Source: JACRLW01 sp046349595 (GTDB lineage Bacteria; Planctomycetota; UBA1135; UBA2386). Taken from it: a stretch of 64,000 nt of DNA. The position numbers and the translations under genes are program-made. Below, one piece after another: positions 16,423 through 24,269 of the stretch. Under the pieces are notes generated by a model that saw only the letters and a program-made list of their open reading frames with translations, was not told where the DNA came from and made no database searches. The stretch is taken from positions 186,001 through 250,000 of the forward strand of contig JAXMCA010000003.1 in assembly GCA_046349595.1 (NCBI GenBank). Direction: 5' to 3'. Numbering within the stretch: position 1 is the stretch's first letter; each line of letters begins with the position of its first letter.

Positions 16423-18000
16423 TCACTTCCTGGTCCCTCCGCGCTTCTCGCGCAGCAGGCGGTGCAGGTCGACGCGCAGCTTGTCCCAGCGTTTGCGCAG
16501 ACGGATCGAATCCACGCCCAGCCAGTCGCCACGGGACTGCGGATTGCGACCGACGCACTGCAGGCGCAGCGTGTGCTTGCCGACCGGCAGGTTGTAGACC
16601 TCGAGCTGGAGATCACGCACCTTGGTCTCGGCGTCGTAGAGGTCCACGCGGGGCTCGAGCATCCTCCCGTCGAGCGCGACCGACCAGATGCCGTAGTCGT
16701 ACGAGCGCGTGAGCCGCAGCACGAGAGCGTGCTTGTGCGTGGCGGTCACGTCGAAGTCGAGTTCCAGGAAGCCGTCGGTGCCCGCGGTGTTGCGCAGGAA
16801 GATCTGGCCGTCGCCGGACCACTCGTAGCCCTTCTGCACCGCGATCTCGCCTTCGCCGTGGCGCGCCGACGCGAGCAGGGAAGCGCCGTCCATCACCACG
16901 GTGTCGAGTTCGGGCAGGCGGCGCTCCGCCAGCGGCGGCAGGCTGGTGAAGCGCTTCGGCTGGCCGATCTGGTACCAGAAGGCCACCGTGGCGATGTCGT
17001 CCTCGCGCTCGAAGTGCGAGCCGGTCTTGCCGCTCTCGGTCTCGTCCTCCTTCACCCAGCCGTTGTGCTCGATGGTGAAGCGCAGCGACTTCGTGAAGCG
17101 CACCGGATCCTGGACGTGCCAGCGATACATGCAGTAGCGCGTGCCGATCATGCCGAAGCGGCCGTCCATCAGCGTGCAGCCGAAGTACGGCGTGAGGCAC
17201 TCCTCGAGCCCCCATGCACACTGGAAGTAGTCCTCTGTTCCGGTGCCCTGGATGGTCGGTCGCTCGTCGCCGTCGACGAAGAACTTCTCGTCGCCCTCGC
17301 CGAACCACGACGGCGTGCGGCTGCGCGCCGACATCACCGTGCCGACGTAGTGGCCGCGTCCTTCCGCATCGAGGATCAGGTGCTCCTCGCCGAGCTTCTC
17401 GGGGAAGTCCTGGTGGTACTGCGCGCAGAAGTAGGCGGTGTCGTCGGGCAGCGACGGCAGCGCGATCCAGTCGACGTGGTAGTAGAAGGCGGAGAAGCGC
17501 TTGCTGCTCTGGTTCTCGACCTCGACGCGCGCGCTGCGGTGGAAGGGCATCCGCCAGTAGCAGTTGTAGGCGTCGCCACCCTGCACGATCACCGGCAGCG
17601 ACTGCACCGGAACGCGCTCGCCGAAACCGGCCGCGAAGAAATCGCCGAGCGGGGCCTCGACCGCGGGCTCGCTCGCGCCGTCCCAGTAGATCCGCAGGAC
17701 CACCTCGTCGTGGCGAGCGGATCCGTCCTTCGACAGCCAGTTCGGCTCCGGCGACGCGAAGGTCATCCACAGGTGCGTGATCTCGCCGGGTCCCTTCAGA
17801 TCGGCCATCACGAACTTCTCGCCGGGGCCGATCCACTTGTTGTCGGCGTTGCTCAACGGATCGGGATCTGCCGACGACACGCGATGCGAGACACCGGGAC
17901 GGACCTTCGCGAGGTCGTCGAGGCCGGTGCCCTGGGCGCGGCTCTGCGCGGTCGACGCGACCAGGGTCACGGCGAGTGCCACGAAGGCGGACTTGTGCAT
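16423..18000 (-). CDS. GH172 (DUF2961) glycosidase, secreted
   Basis: A 525-residue exported enzyme. The N-terminus is a signal peptide (MHKSAFVALAVTLVASTAQSRAQ). The DUF2961 core is clear: the family hallmark QGTGTEDYF lies at residues 251-259, with Glu 256 as the likely catalytic carboxylate, preceded by GEGDEKFFVDGDE (234-246). DUF2961 is now classified as GH172, whose characterised members act on difructose anhydride or exo on D-arabinofuranosides. The C-terminal part (about 400-525) is an additional beta-sandwich, as in many planctomycete members. The enzyme probably acts on furanose-containing glycans outside the cell. Start 18000 is supported by the signal peptide; a GAGAAT hexamer ends 6 nt upstream, compatible with leaderless transcription. 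Confidence 0.9.
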   Translation of the reverse strand: MHKSAFVALAVTLVASTAQSRAQGTGLDDLAKVRPGVSHRVSSADPDPLSNADNKWIGPGEKFVMADLKGPGEITHLWMTFASPEPNWLSKDGSARHDEVVLRIYWDGASEPAVEAPLGDFFAAGFGERVPVQSLPVIVQGGDAYNCYWRMPFHRSARVEVENQSSKRFSAFYYHVDWIALPSLPDDTAYFCAQYHQDFPEKLGEEHLILDAEGRGHYVGTVMSARSRTPSWFGEGDEKFFVDGDERPTIQGTGTEDYFQCAWGLEECLTPYFGCTLMDGRFGMIGTRYCMYRWHVQDPVRFTKSLRFTIEHNGWVKEDETESGKTGSHFEREDDIATVAFWYQIGQPKRFTSLPPLAERRLPELDTVVMDGASLLASARHGEGEIAVQKGYEWSGDGQIFLRNTAGTDGFLELDFDVTATHKHALVLRLTRSYDYGIWSVALDGRMLEPRVDLYDAETKVRDLQLEVYNLPVGKHTLRLQCVGRNPQSRGDWLGVDSIRLRKRWDKLRVDLHRLLREKRGGTRK

Positions 18001-18253
18001 CGCCGCATTCTCGCCGGGACGGGCGAGCGATCGCCAACGCTCAATCGCTTCGTTCCGTGGCGCGCAGCCTCACGCAGAATGCCGCGTGCTCCGCCCCGCC
18101 TCGCCCCGACTCGAGGGCCGCGAGCACGGTGCACTTCTCACCGGCCAGCATCGCGGCGCGATCGAGCAGATCCTCGGGTCGCCTTGCGCGGCGCCGGATT
18201 GCGCGATGGATCCGATGCTTCGACGATGCGTCCTTTGGGAGGACCTCCGAGAC

Positions 18254-19333
18254 ATGAACACCCGCACCCTCACCTTGCCGTTGTCCCTTCTGCTCGTCAC
18301 CGCTTCGGTCGCACTTCCGCGGACCACCCTGGCGCAGATCAGTCCCTATGTCGTGATGGCCGGCGACCAGTCGCACTTCCACGTCATCCAGAGCGGCGTG
18401 CTGCTGCGCACCTGGTCGGTGCCGCCGGGCACGGCGCAGTACCAGTACGCGCTCGTGGTACACGACACGATCCGCACGATGGGCGCGAACGTCGGCGACA
18501 TCGGCGCCCAGTACGACCTCAACGGCACGGACCTCGGCGCGCGCTTCACGCATCCGACGGGCCCGAGCCGCGCATGGGACGGCACGACCGACGGCGTGCA
18601 CCACTACACGATCGACACCGCCGGCGGCGTGTACCGCCTCGATCGTGACTGGTCGAACCCGGTGTTCCTGTTCTCCGCCGGCGGCATCGGCGCGCTCACC
18701 TACGACCCGACCAACGATTCGCTGTGGGTCTCGCAGTTCGGCACCAGCACGATCACCGACTACACGATGACCGGCAGTGTGATCTCCTCCTTCAGCACCG
18801 GGCACACGCAGAACATGGCGCTCGCCCTCGACGACGCCGACGGCACCCTCTGGCTCCACGACCGCAACGTGCGCGGCACCTTCGAGCAATGGACCAAGTC
18901 CGGGGTGATGCTGAACCGCATCGCCATCGCCGGCATGGCGACGGAGAACGCGCTCGGCGGCGAGATGCAGCGCCTGATCGGCAACTGCACCTTCCGCAAC
19001 GGCAGCGGCGTCAACCCCGCCGACTTCACCTGCCTGACGCGCCCCGCCCTCGGCGGCACCTGGACCACCTCCTACAACAGCAATACGAACACCGTGGCGA
19101 CGGTGCTCATCGTCGGCCTCGGTGGCCCGGCGACCGGACCGAACCTCGGCTACGGCGAGTGGCTGGTCGCCTTGAACCCGGCTCCGGTCGTGATCGCGGG
19201 CAATGGCAACTACTCGCTGCCGATCCCGAACAGCGCCAACCTCGCCGGGCTGCACCTGTCCACGCAGGGTGCTCGCCTCGATTTCTCGTCGCTCGTGCTG
19301 CTCAACGCGCAGGACATCGTGATCGGGCAGTGA
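18254..19333 (+). CDS. Secreted propeller-type protein with shared C-terminal domain
   Basis: A 359-residue exported protein. ATG 18254 follows GGGAGG (18237-18242, 11-nt spacer) and begins a signal peptide ending TTLAQ. Repeated segments such as TYDPTNDSLWVSQFGTSTITDY and LALDDADGTLWLHDRN resemble strands of an NHL/YVTN-type propeller. The C-terminal part contains GNYSLPIPNSANLAGLH, then STQGARLDFSSL and the terminal NAQDIVIGQ, matching the shared tail domain (I/P-P-x-x-x-x-L-x-G, then Q-x-x-x-L-D). No active-site residues are visible. It is divergently oriented to the GH172 gene, with about 250 bases between them. A small membrane protein gene follows 28 bases after the stop. Confidence 0.78.
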   Translation: MNTRTLTLPLSLLLVTASVALPRTTLAQISPYVVMAGDQSHFHVIQSGVLLRTWSVPPGTAQYQYALVVHDTIRTMGANVGDIGAQYDLNGTDLGARFTHPTGPSRAWDGTTDGVHHYTIDTAGGVYRLDRDWSNPVFLFSAGGIGALTYDPTNDSLWVSQFGTSTITDYTMTGSVISSFSTGHTQNMALALDDADGTLWLHDRNVRGTFEQWTKSGVMLNRIAIAGMATENALGGEMQRLIGNCTFRNGSGVNPADFTCLTRPALGGTWTTSYNSNTNTVATVLIVGLGGPATGPNLGYGEWLVALNPAPVVIAGNGNYSLPIPNSANLAGLHLSTQGARLDFSSLVLLNAQDIVIGQ

Positions 19334-19361
19334 GCGATCGCCGATCGCCGGCCACACCGCG

Positions 19362-19649
19362 ATGAGCGACGACGCGACACGCGAGCGGACGACGGCGTCC
19401 TGGAGCCGCGTCGCGGGCCCGATCCTCGCCATCCTCCTGTCCTGGTGGCCTCTGGCATGGTGCACCGAGATGGCCTACCGCGGCGCAGCCATGGCCCTGG
19501 CCTACGGCATCCAGGTCTTGGCGATCAGTTGGCTCCTGGGTGTGCTGGTCGCGTGGTCCACCAGGCGCTGGGCCCTGTTCGCGCTGTGCGTCCTGCCGCT
19601 CCCGCTGTTCTTCCTGGGAGTCCCGCTGGCCGTGTCGCGGTGGTTCTGA
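19362..19649 (+). CDS. Small hydrophobic membrane protein, unknown
   Basis: A 95-residue product with two to three hydrophobic helices (around 18-35, 42-64 and 70-88) and a charged N-terminus (MSDDATRERTTASW). I do not recognise the family. The codon pattern matches its neighbours and it fits between two genes without overlap, which supports it being real. It starts 28 bases after the preceding secreted-protein gene and may be cotranscribed with it. There is no obvious ribosome binding site. It could assist export or anchoring, but this is speculation from position only. Confidence 0.55.
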   Translation: MSDDATRERTTASWSRVAGPILAILLSWWPLAWCTEMAYRGAAMALAYGIQVLAISWLLGVLVAWSTRRWALFALCVLPLPLFFLGVPLAVSRWF

Positions 19650-19746
19650 GCGGCGTCGGCGACCGCTTGCCGGGACCGGCATCCGAGCGCGAGGGTCACG
19701 GACGTCTCTTGCCGCGCGGACGCCGCCCGCTAATCCAGTCGCACCG

Positions 19747-22188
19747 ATGTCCGCCCCCCGCAAGCCGCTCTGGTTCACCTTCGGCAACCACATGCACTGG
19801 GTCGACATGCAGTGGCTGTGGGGCTACCAGGTGCTGCCCGATTCGATCGACGACATGCTCGCGCTGTGCGATGCGGTCGGGGCGAAGGCCAACGTCAACT
19901 TCGACGGCGTCGGCTACGAGAAGCTCGCTGCGGAAGCGCCGGAGGCCCTTGCCCGGCTGCGCGCCGCGATCGCCGCAGGAACCGTCGAGGTGGTCGGCGC
20001 GAGCTATGGACAGCCGTACGGGCTGTTCTTCGGCGGCGAGTCCAACCTGCGCCAGCGCATCCTCGGCGCGCGCACCGCGCGTCGTCTGCTCGGCGTGTGG
20101 CCGCGCAGCTTCTGGGAGGAGGAGTTCGACTTCTTCCCGCAGCTCCCGCAGATGTTGAAGGGCTGCGGCTTCACCGGCGCCTGCCTGTTCTTCCAGTGGA
20201 CCTGGCACACGCCGCAGATCCCCGACGAGGCGGTTCCCTTGGTGCGCTGGGAAGGCATCGACGGCACGCGCCTCCCCACGGTGGCCAAGACGGCGCTGTG
20301 CCTGCATCAATGGCCCGAGGACTTCGACGGACGGCTGGAGCTCGCGCAATCGGCTCCGCGTCCGGCGCTGGTGCAGTGGCTCGAGCTGATGCCATCGAAG
20401 GACTGGATGTGCCGCAGCGAGCTGTTGCTGCCGCGTCTGCGCGAGCTGTTCGCCGATCCGCGCTTCGAGGTCCGCGCCGCGACGCTCGGCGAGTTGATCG
20501 CCGCCTTCGACGAGCGCGAGGCTCCGCTGCGCCGCTACACGATGGACGACGTGTTCCACGGCATGACCATCGGCAAGAACGGCGATGCCGTGCCGCGCCA
20601 GGCAGATCGCGTGGAGGCGAGGATCCTCGCCGCCGAGTCTTCCGCCGCGACCGCAGGATTGCTCGGCAGACCCTACGCATCGTGGGACGTGTACCCCGCG
20701 TGGGAACTCGACGAGGCCTGGCGCGAACTCTGCGCCGCGCAACACCACGACAACCACGAGTGCGAAGGCCTGTGCGGCTCGATCGGCAAGACCTCGCTGG
20801 CGCGCGCCGAACTGCTCGCTCGCGACGTGCTCACACGCACGCGCGAGCACCTCGCACGCCATGTGCAGGGCGCGAGCGGCGAACTCCTGGTCTTCAACGA
20901 CCTCGGCTTCGAGCGTGACGTGACGATCGACGACGGAAGGGTCACGCAGGTCGTGACGGCCGTGCCGGCCTTCGGTTGGAAGACGGTGACGAAGCGCGTT
21001 GCGCCACCACCGACGGAGTCGGAAACCAACGCCGAATCCATCACCCTGCGCTGCGGTTCGCTCGGCGTCACCGTCGATCGACGCCGCGGGAGGATCGAGA
21101 GCATCCGCGCAGGCGACCTCGTGCTGCCGGCCTGCGCACTCCAGCCGACGATGCGGCGCGACGGCCGCGCGGTCGACTTCGGCACAGCACGCGTCACGGC
21201 GGTCGACGACGCCACCCTCGCGATCACCCACGACCACGGCATCACCTCGACACTGCGCCTGCGCCCCGACCTGTTGGGCGTGCAGGTCGACGTCCGTGTC
21301 CGCGGCCTGCCGCGACCCGACCCGGGCTTCGCCGGCGCGCTGCGCATGCACATCGGCGGACTGGCCGGAGTCGAACTCGTGCACGACACGCCCTGCGCCG
21401 TCGACTCGGTGCGCGCGCGCGGCCGCCACGTCCGCAAGTATCCGAGCGGTGACTGGATGACCTCACCCCAGTGGTTCGAGGACGTCGTCGATCACTTCAC
21501 GGCGCGCAGCTTCGTCGACCTCCTGCAGGGCGAGCGCGGACTGCTGTGCGTGCACGACGGCAGCCAGGGCTGGTTCCGCAGCGACGACGGCGTCGAGGTC
21601 GTGCTGAACGCCTACGACCCTTGGGACGAGGATCGCTGGCAGGCCGATCTCGATGCCCGCTTCGTGCTGGTGCCCCACGGACCGATGAGCCACGCGCAAC
21701 GGCTGCGCATCGCGCTGGCGGCGCGTGCGCCTGCGGCATGCAGCCCCATGCGCGGCGATGGTTCGTTCCCGTCGATCTTCGGTGCGCTGTGCTGCGAGCC
21801 GGCGCACGTCCACGTCTCGGCGTTCCACCGCGAACACCGCAAGGCCTTCGAGCACGTGGACGACGCCTTTGGGCCGCAGGTGCGCAACCCGTACGTGGTG
21901 CGCCTCGTCGAGTACGACGGCGCGCCCGCGGAGGTCGTGCTGCGCGTGCCCGGATCCTGCGCGAGCGCGGCCCGGACCGACCATCTCGGCCGCGTGCAGA
22001 CGGAGCTGCGGGTCGAGGCCGCGGAGCCGCCGGCCTGGTCACCGCCGGGACTGACGTGGTCGGCGCTGCGCTTCCCGCTGCGCCCCCGTGAGATCGCCAC
22101 CGTGATGCTCGATCTCGAACTCGGCCGCCATCAGCCGCGCAATCTCGATCAGCACCGCAGCGTCTGGGCGACCGTGCACCGTCGCTGA
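19747..22188 (+). CDS. GH38-family alpha-mannosidase-like glycosidase
   Basis: An 813-residue protein without a signal peptide, so probably cytoplasmic. The N-terminal barrel has the GH38 zinc-site pattern H-x-H-x-x-D (His 15, His 17, Asp 20), a second block EEEFDFFPQLPQ (124-135) that matches the usual nucleophile region with Asp 128 as candidate, and QHHDNHECEG (from 332) corresponding to the QHHD motif of the family. The helical middle and large beta-sandwich C-terminal domains follow the usual order. GH38 enzymes remove alpha-linked mannose; some bacterial members act on other alpha-glycosides. Genes for a Gfo/Idh/MocA oxidoreductase and a ribokinase-like kinase follow directly, suggesting intracellular breakdown of an imported oligosaccharide. 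The last His/Asp details differ from the eukaryotic consensus, so specificity is uncertain. Confidence 0.87.
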   Translation: MSAPRKPLWFTFGNHMHWVDMQWLWGYQVLPDSIDDMLALCDAVGAKANVNFDGVGYEKLAAEAPEALARLRAAIAAGTVEVVGASYGQPYGLFFGGESNLRQRILGARTARRLLGVWPRSFWEEEFDFFPQLPQMLKGCGFTGACLFFQWTWHTPQIPDEAVPLVRWEGIDGTRLPTVAKTALCLHQWPEDFDGRLELAQSAPRPALVQWLELMPSKDWMCRSELLLPRLRELFADPRFEVRAATLGELIAAFDEREAPLRRYTMDDVFHGMTIGKNGDAVPRQADRVEARILAAESSAATAGLLGRPYASWDVYPAWELDEAWRELCAAQHHDNHECEGLCGSIGKTSLARAELLARDVLTRTREHLARHVQGASGELLVFNDLGFERDVTIDDGRVTQVVTAVPAFGWKTVTKRVAPPPTESETNAESITLRCGSLGVTVDRRRGRIESIRAGDLVLPACALQPTMRRDGRAVDFGTARVTAVDDATLAITHDHGITSTLRLRPDLLGVQVDVRVRGLPRPDPGFAGALRMHIGGLAGVELVHDTPCAVDSVRARGRHVRKYPSGDWMTSPQWFEDVVDHFTARSFVDLLQGERGLLCVHDGSQGWFRSDDGVEVVLNAYDPWDEDRWQADLDARFVLVPHGPMSHAQRLRIALAARAPAACSPMRGDGSFPSIFGALCCEPAHVHVSAFHREHRKAFEHVDDAFGPQVRNPYVVRLVEYDGAPAEVVLRVPGSCASAARTDHLGRVQTELRVEAAEPPAWSPPGLTWSALRFPLRPREIATVMLDLELGRHQPRNLDQHRSVWATVHRR

Positions 22189-22212
22189 GGTGTGCGCCGC
22201 AGTCGCCGGCGC

Positions 22213-22218
22213 TACCCT
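22213..22218 (+). promoter_or_regulatory. TACCCT box 7 nt before GTG 22226
   Basis: A TAnnnT hexamer immediately upstream of the proposed GTG start of the oxidoreductase gene, in the short gap after the GH38 stop. It fits the leaderless pattern seen at other genes in this window and argues for start 22226. It is a single weak match, so read-through from the GH38 gene is equally possible. Confidence 0.3.
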
Positions 22219-22225
22219 GCGTCGC

Positions 22226-23362
22226 GTGGGCCACATCGTGCACATCCCCGGCATCCAGCCGACCTTCCCGAAGACCAAGGCTGCGGTGGTGAAGCGCATC
22301 GGCGTGCTCGGCCTCCACGAGGGTCGCACGCTGCTGAGCGGTCTCGACCGCACCACGCGCTGCGTGGCCGTCGCCGGCTGCGACCTCGATCGCGACAAGA
22401 TCGAGGCCTGCCGACGTGAGCAACCCGCGTTGTTCTACACCACCGATTACGCCGCGATGCTCGCGCGCGCCGACGTGGACATCGTCGCGATCTACACGCC
22501 CGATGCACGGCACGGTGAACACGTCGAACAGGCCTTCCGCGCCGGCAAGGACGTGATCTGCACCAAGCCCCTGGTCGCCTCGATGGCCGATGCGCGGCGC
22601 ATCCTCGCCGCGGGACGCGCCACCGGGCGCAGGCTCCTGGTCGGGCAGAGCACGCGCTTCTTCGAGCCCTTCCTCCGCCAGCGCGCCGCCTTCGAGCGCG
22701 GCGAGATCGGCGCGCTCGAACTCTGCGACGCGCACTACGTGCACCGCATGGACTGGTTCTACGAGAAGAGCCCCTGGGCGGCGACCGACACCGACTGGGT
22801 GTTCCTCGGACTCTCGCACCCGATCGACCTGCTGTCCTGGTACCTCGGCCCGATCCGCGAGGTGCAGGCCATCGGCACGCGCTCGGCGCTGGGTGCGCGC
22901 TACGGCGTGAAGGGCTTCGACCTCTACACGCTGCAGGTCGTGGCCGAAGACGGTCGCATCGGCCGCGCGATGGGTCACTACGGTTGCCACGAGCTGCCGA
23001 GCGCGCGCAATGCGATCGAGCTGATGCTGTGGGGAAGCGCCGGCACCAGCCAGGCGCAGTACCACGACATGCGCTACCGCCACCTCGCGGCCGACGGCAC
23101 CGAGGTCACCGAAGATCCGCTCTATGCGCTGCGTCACCACTACTTCAACAGCGAGGTGCACGGCATGCACTACGGCGAGTTCGCCAACTACGCCGAGCAC
23201 TTCGCCACTGCATTGATCGACGGCACGCCGCACTCACCCGACCTCGAGCAGGGCATCGCGACCTTCTGCGTGATGGAGGCGGTGCGCCGCAGCGCGCACG
23301 GCGGCAAGCCGGTCGCACTCGCTCCGCTGCTCGTCGAAGCCGGACTCCGGGACCCGTCATGA
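22226..23362 (+). CDS. Gfo/Idh/MocA-family oxidoreductase
   Basis: A 378-residue NAD(P)-dependent oxidoreductase. The Rossmann nucleotide-binding start is atypical (VKRIGVLGLHEGRTLL instead of the common GxGxxG), but later blocks are typical: VDIVAIYTPDARHGEHVEQAFRAGKDVICTKPL, where TKP corresponds to the catalytic-lysine EKP motif, and RFFEPFLRQRAAFERGEIG of the second domain. Such enzymes oxidise or reduce sugars and inositols. GTG 22226 is preferred; GTG 22190 is also in frame. It is followed by the ribokinase-like gene with an ATGA overlap and preceded by GH38, making a sugar-processing operon likely. The substrate is unknown; the degenerate glycine motif deserves attention. Confidence 0.85.
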   Translation: MGHIVHIPGIQPTFPKTKAAVVKRIGVLGLHEGRTLLSGLDRTTRCVAVAGCDLDRDKIEACRREQPALFYTTDYAAMLARADVDIVAIYTPDARHGEHVEQAFRAGKDVICTKPLVASMADARRILAAGRATGRRLLVGQSTRFFEPFLRQRAAFERGEIGALELCDAHYVHRMDWFYEKSPWAATDTDWVFLGLSHPIDLLSWYLGPIREVQAIGTRSALGARYGVKGFDLYTLQVVAEDGRIGRAMGHYGCHELPSARNAIELMLWGSAGTSQAQYHDMRYRHLAADGTEVTEDPLYALRHHYFNSEVHGMHYGEFANYAEHFATALIDGTPHSPDLEQGIATFCVMEAVRRSAHGGKPVALAPLLVEAGLRDPS

Positions 23363-24267
23363 CCGCACGGATCACCGTCGTCGGCTCGGCGAACATGGAT
23401 CTGGTCGTGCGCACACCGCGCATGCCCGCGCCCGGCGAGACCCTGCTCGGCGGGCCCTTCGCGACCTTCCCCGGCGGCAAGGGCGCCAATCAGGCGGTGG
23501 CTGCCGCGCGACTCGGAGCAGCCGTCACCATGCTGGGAGCGATCGGCGCGGACGACTTCGGTGAAGCGTTGCGGGCTTCCATGGAGGCATCTGGAGTGCG
23601 TGCATGCCTCGTCCAGACGACGACTCCGACCGGTGTGGCATTGATCGCCATCGATGCCGCCGGCGAGAACACCATCGTGGTCGCCCCCGGCGCCAACGCG
23701 ATGCTCGACGAGGTCGCGATCGAAGCCCAACGGGAGTCGCTGGCGGCCGACGTGCTCGTGGCGCAGCTCGAGGTGCCGGTGGCCACGATCGCGACCGCGG
23801 CCCGGCTCGCGCGCGCGCGCGGCACGCGCGTCCTGCTCAACGCGGCGCCCGCGCTTCCCCTTCCGGACCAACTGCTCGCGCTGGTCGACATCCTGGTCGT
23901 CAACCGCGGTGAGGCCTGCGCATTGGTCGGTGCCAGCTCGGACACGGCGCCCGAGCGAGTGGCGCAGGCGCTGCGTGCACGAGGCCCGCGGCTCGTCATC
24001 GTCACTCTCGGCGCGGATGGTGCCCTGGCGCACGGCGCGGAAGGGACCTTCGCGCACCGGGGTTTCCGGGTCGACGTCGTCGACACGGTGGCGGCCGGAG
24101 ACGCCTTCGTCGCGGCTCTCGCCGTCGCGCTCGGCGAGGGCACCCCTCTCGTCGACGCCCTGCGCTTCGCCAATGCCGCCGGCGCGCTCGCGACCACGAG
24201 ATCCGGTGCGCAGAGTTCGTTGCCGAAGCGCAGCGAGGTCGCGGCCCTCCTCGCCTCGCAGCGCTGA
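23359..24267 (+). CDS. rbsK: Ribokinase-like PfkB-family carbohydrate kinase
   Basis: A 302-residue cytoplasmic kinase of the PfkB family. The N-terminal substrate signature is intact (GSANMDLVVRTPRMPAPGETL, then GGKGANQA at 39-46), and so is the C-terminal DTVAAGDAF block (242-250) that forms the anion hole and carries the catalytic Asp 248; the usual DTTGAGD appears here as DTVAAGD. It transfers phosphate from ATP to a sugar, ribose in the name-giving enzyme; the sugar here is not certain. The ATG overlaps the stop codon of the oxidoreductase (ATGA), indicating translational coupling. Together with GH38 and Gfo/Idh it forms a likely catabolic operon. The symbol refers to family resemblance. 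Confidence 0.87.
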   Translation: MTARITVVGSANMDLVVRTPRMPAPGETLLGGPFATFPGGKGANQAVAAARLGAAVTMLGAIGADDFGEALRASMEASGVRACLVQTTTPTGVALIAIDAAGENTIVVAPGANAMLDEVAIEAQRESLAADVLVAQLEVPVATIATAARLARARGTRVLLNAAPALPLPDQLLALVDILVVNRGEACALVGASSDTAPERVAQALRARGPRLVIVTLGADGALAHGAEGTFAHRGFRVDVVDTVAAGDAFVAALAVALGEGTPLVDALRFANAAGALATTRSGAQSSLPKRSEVAALLASQR

Positions 24268-24269
24268 AC

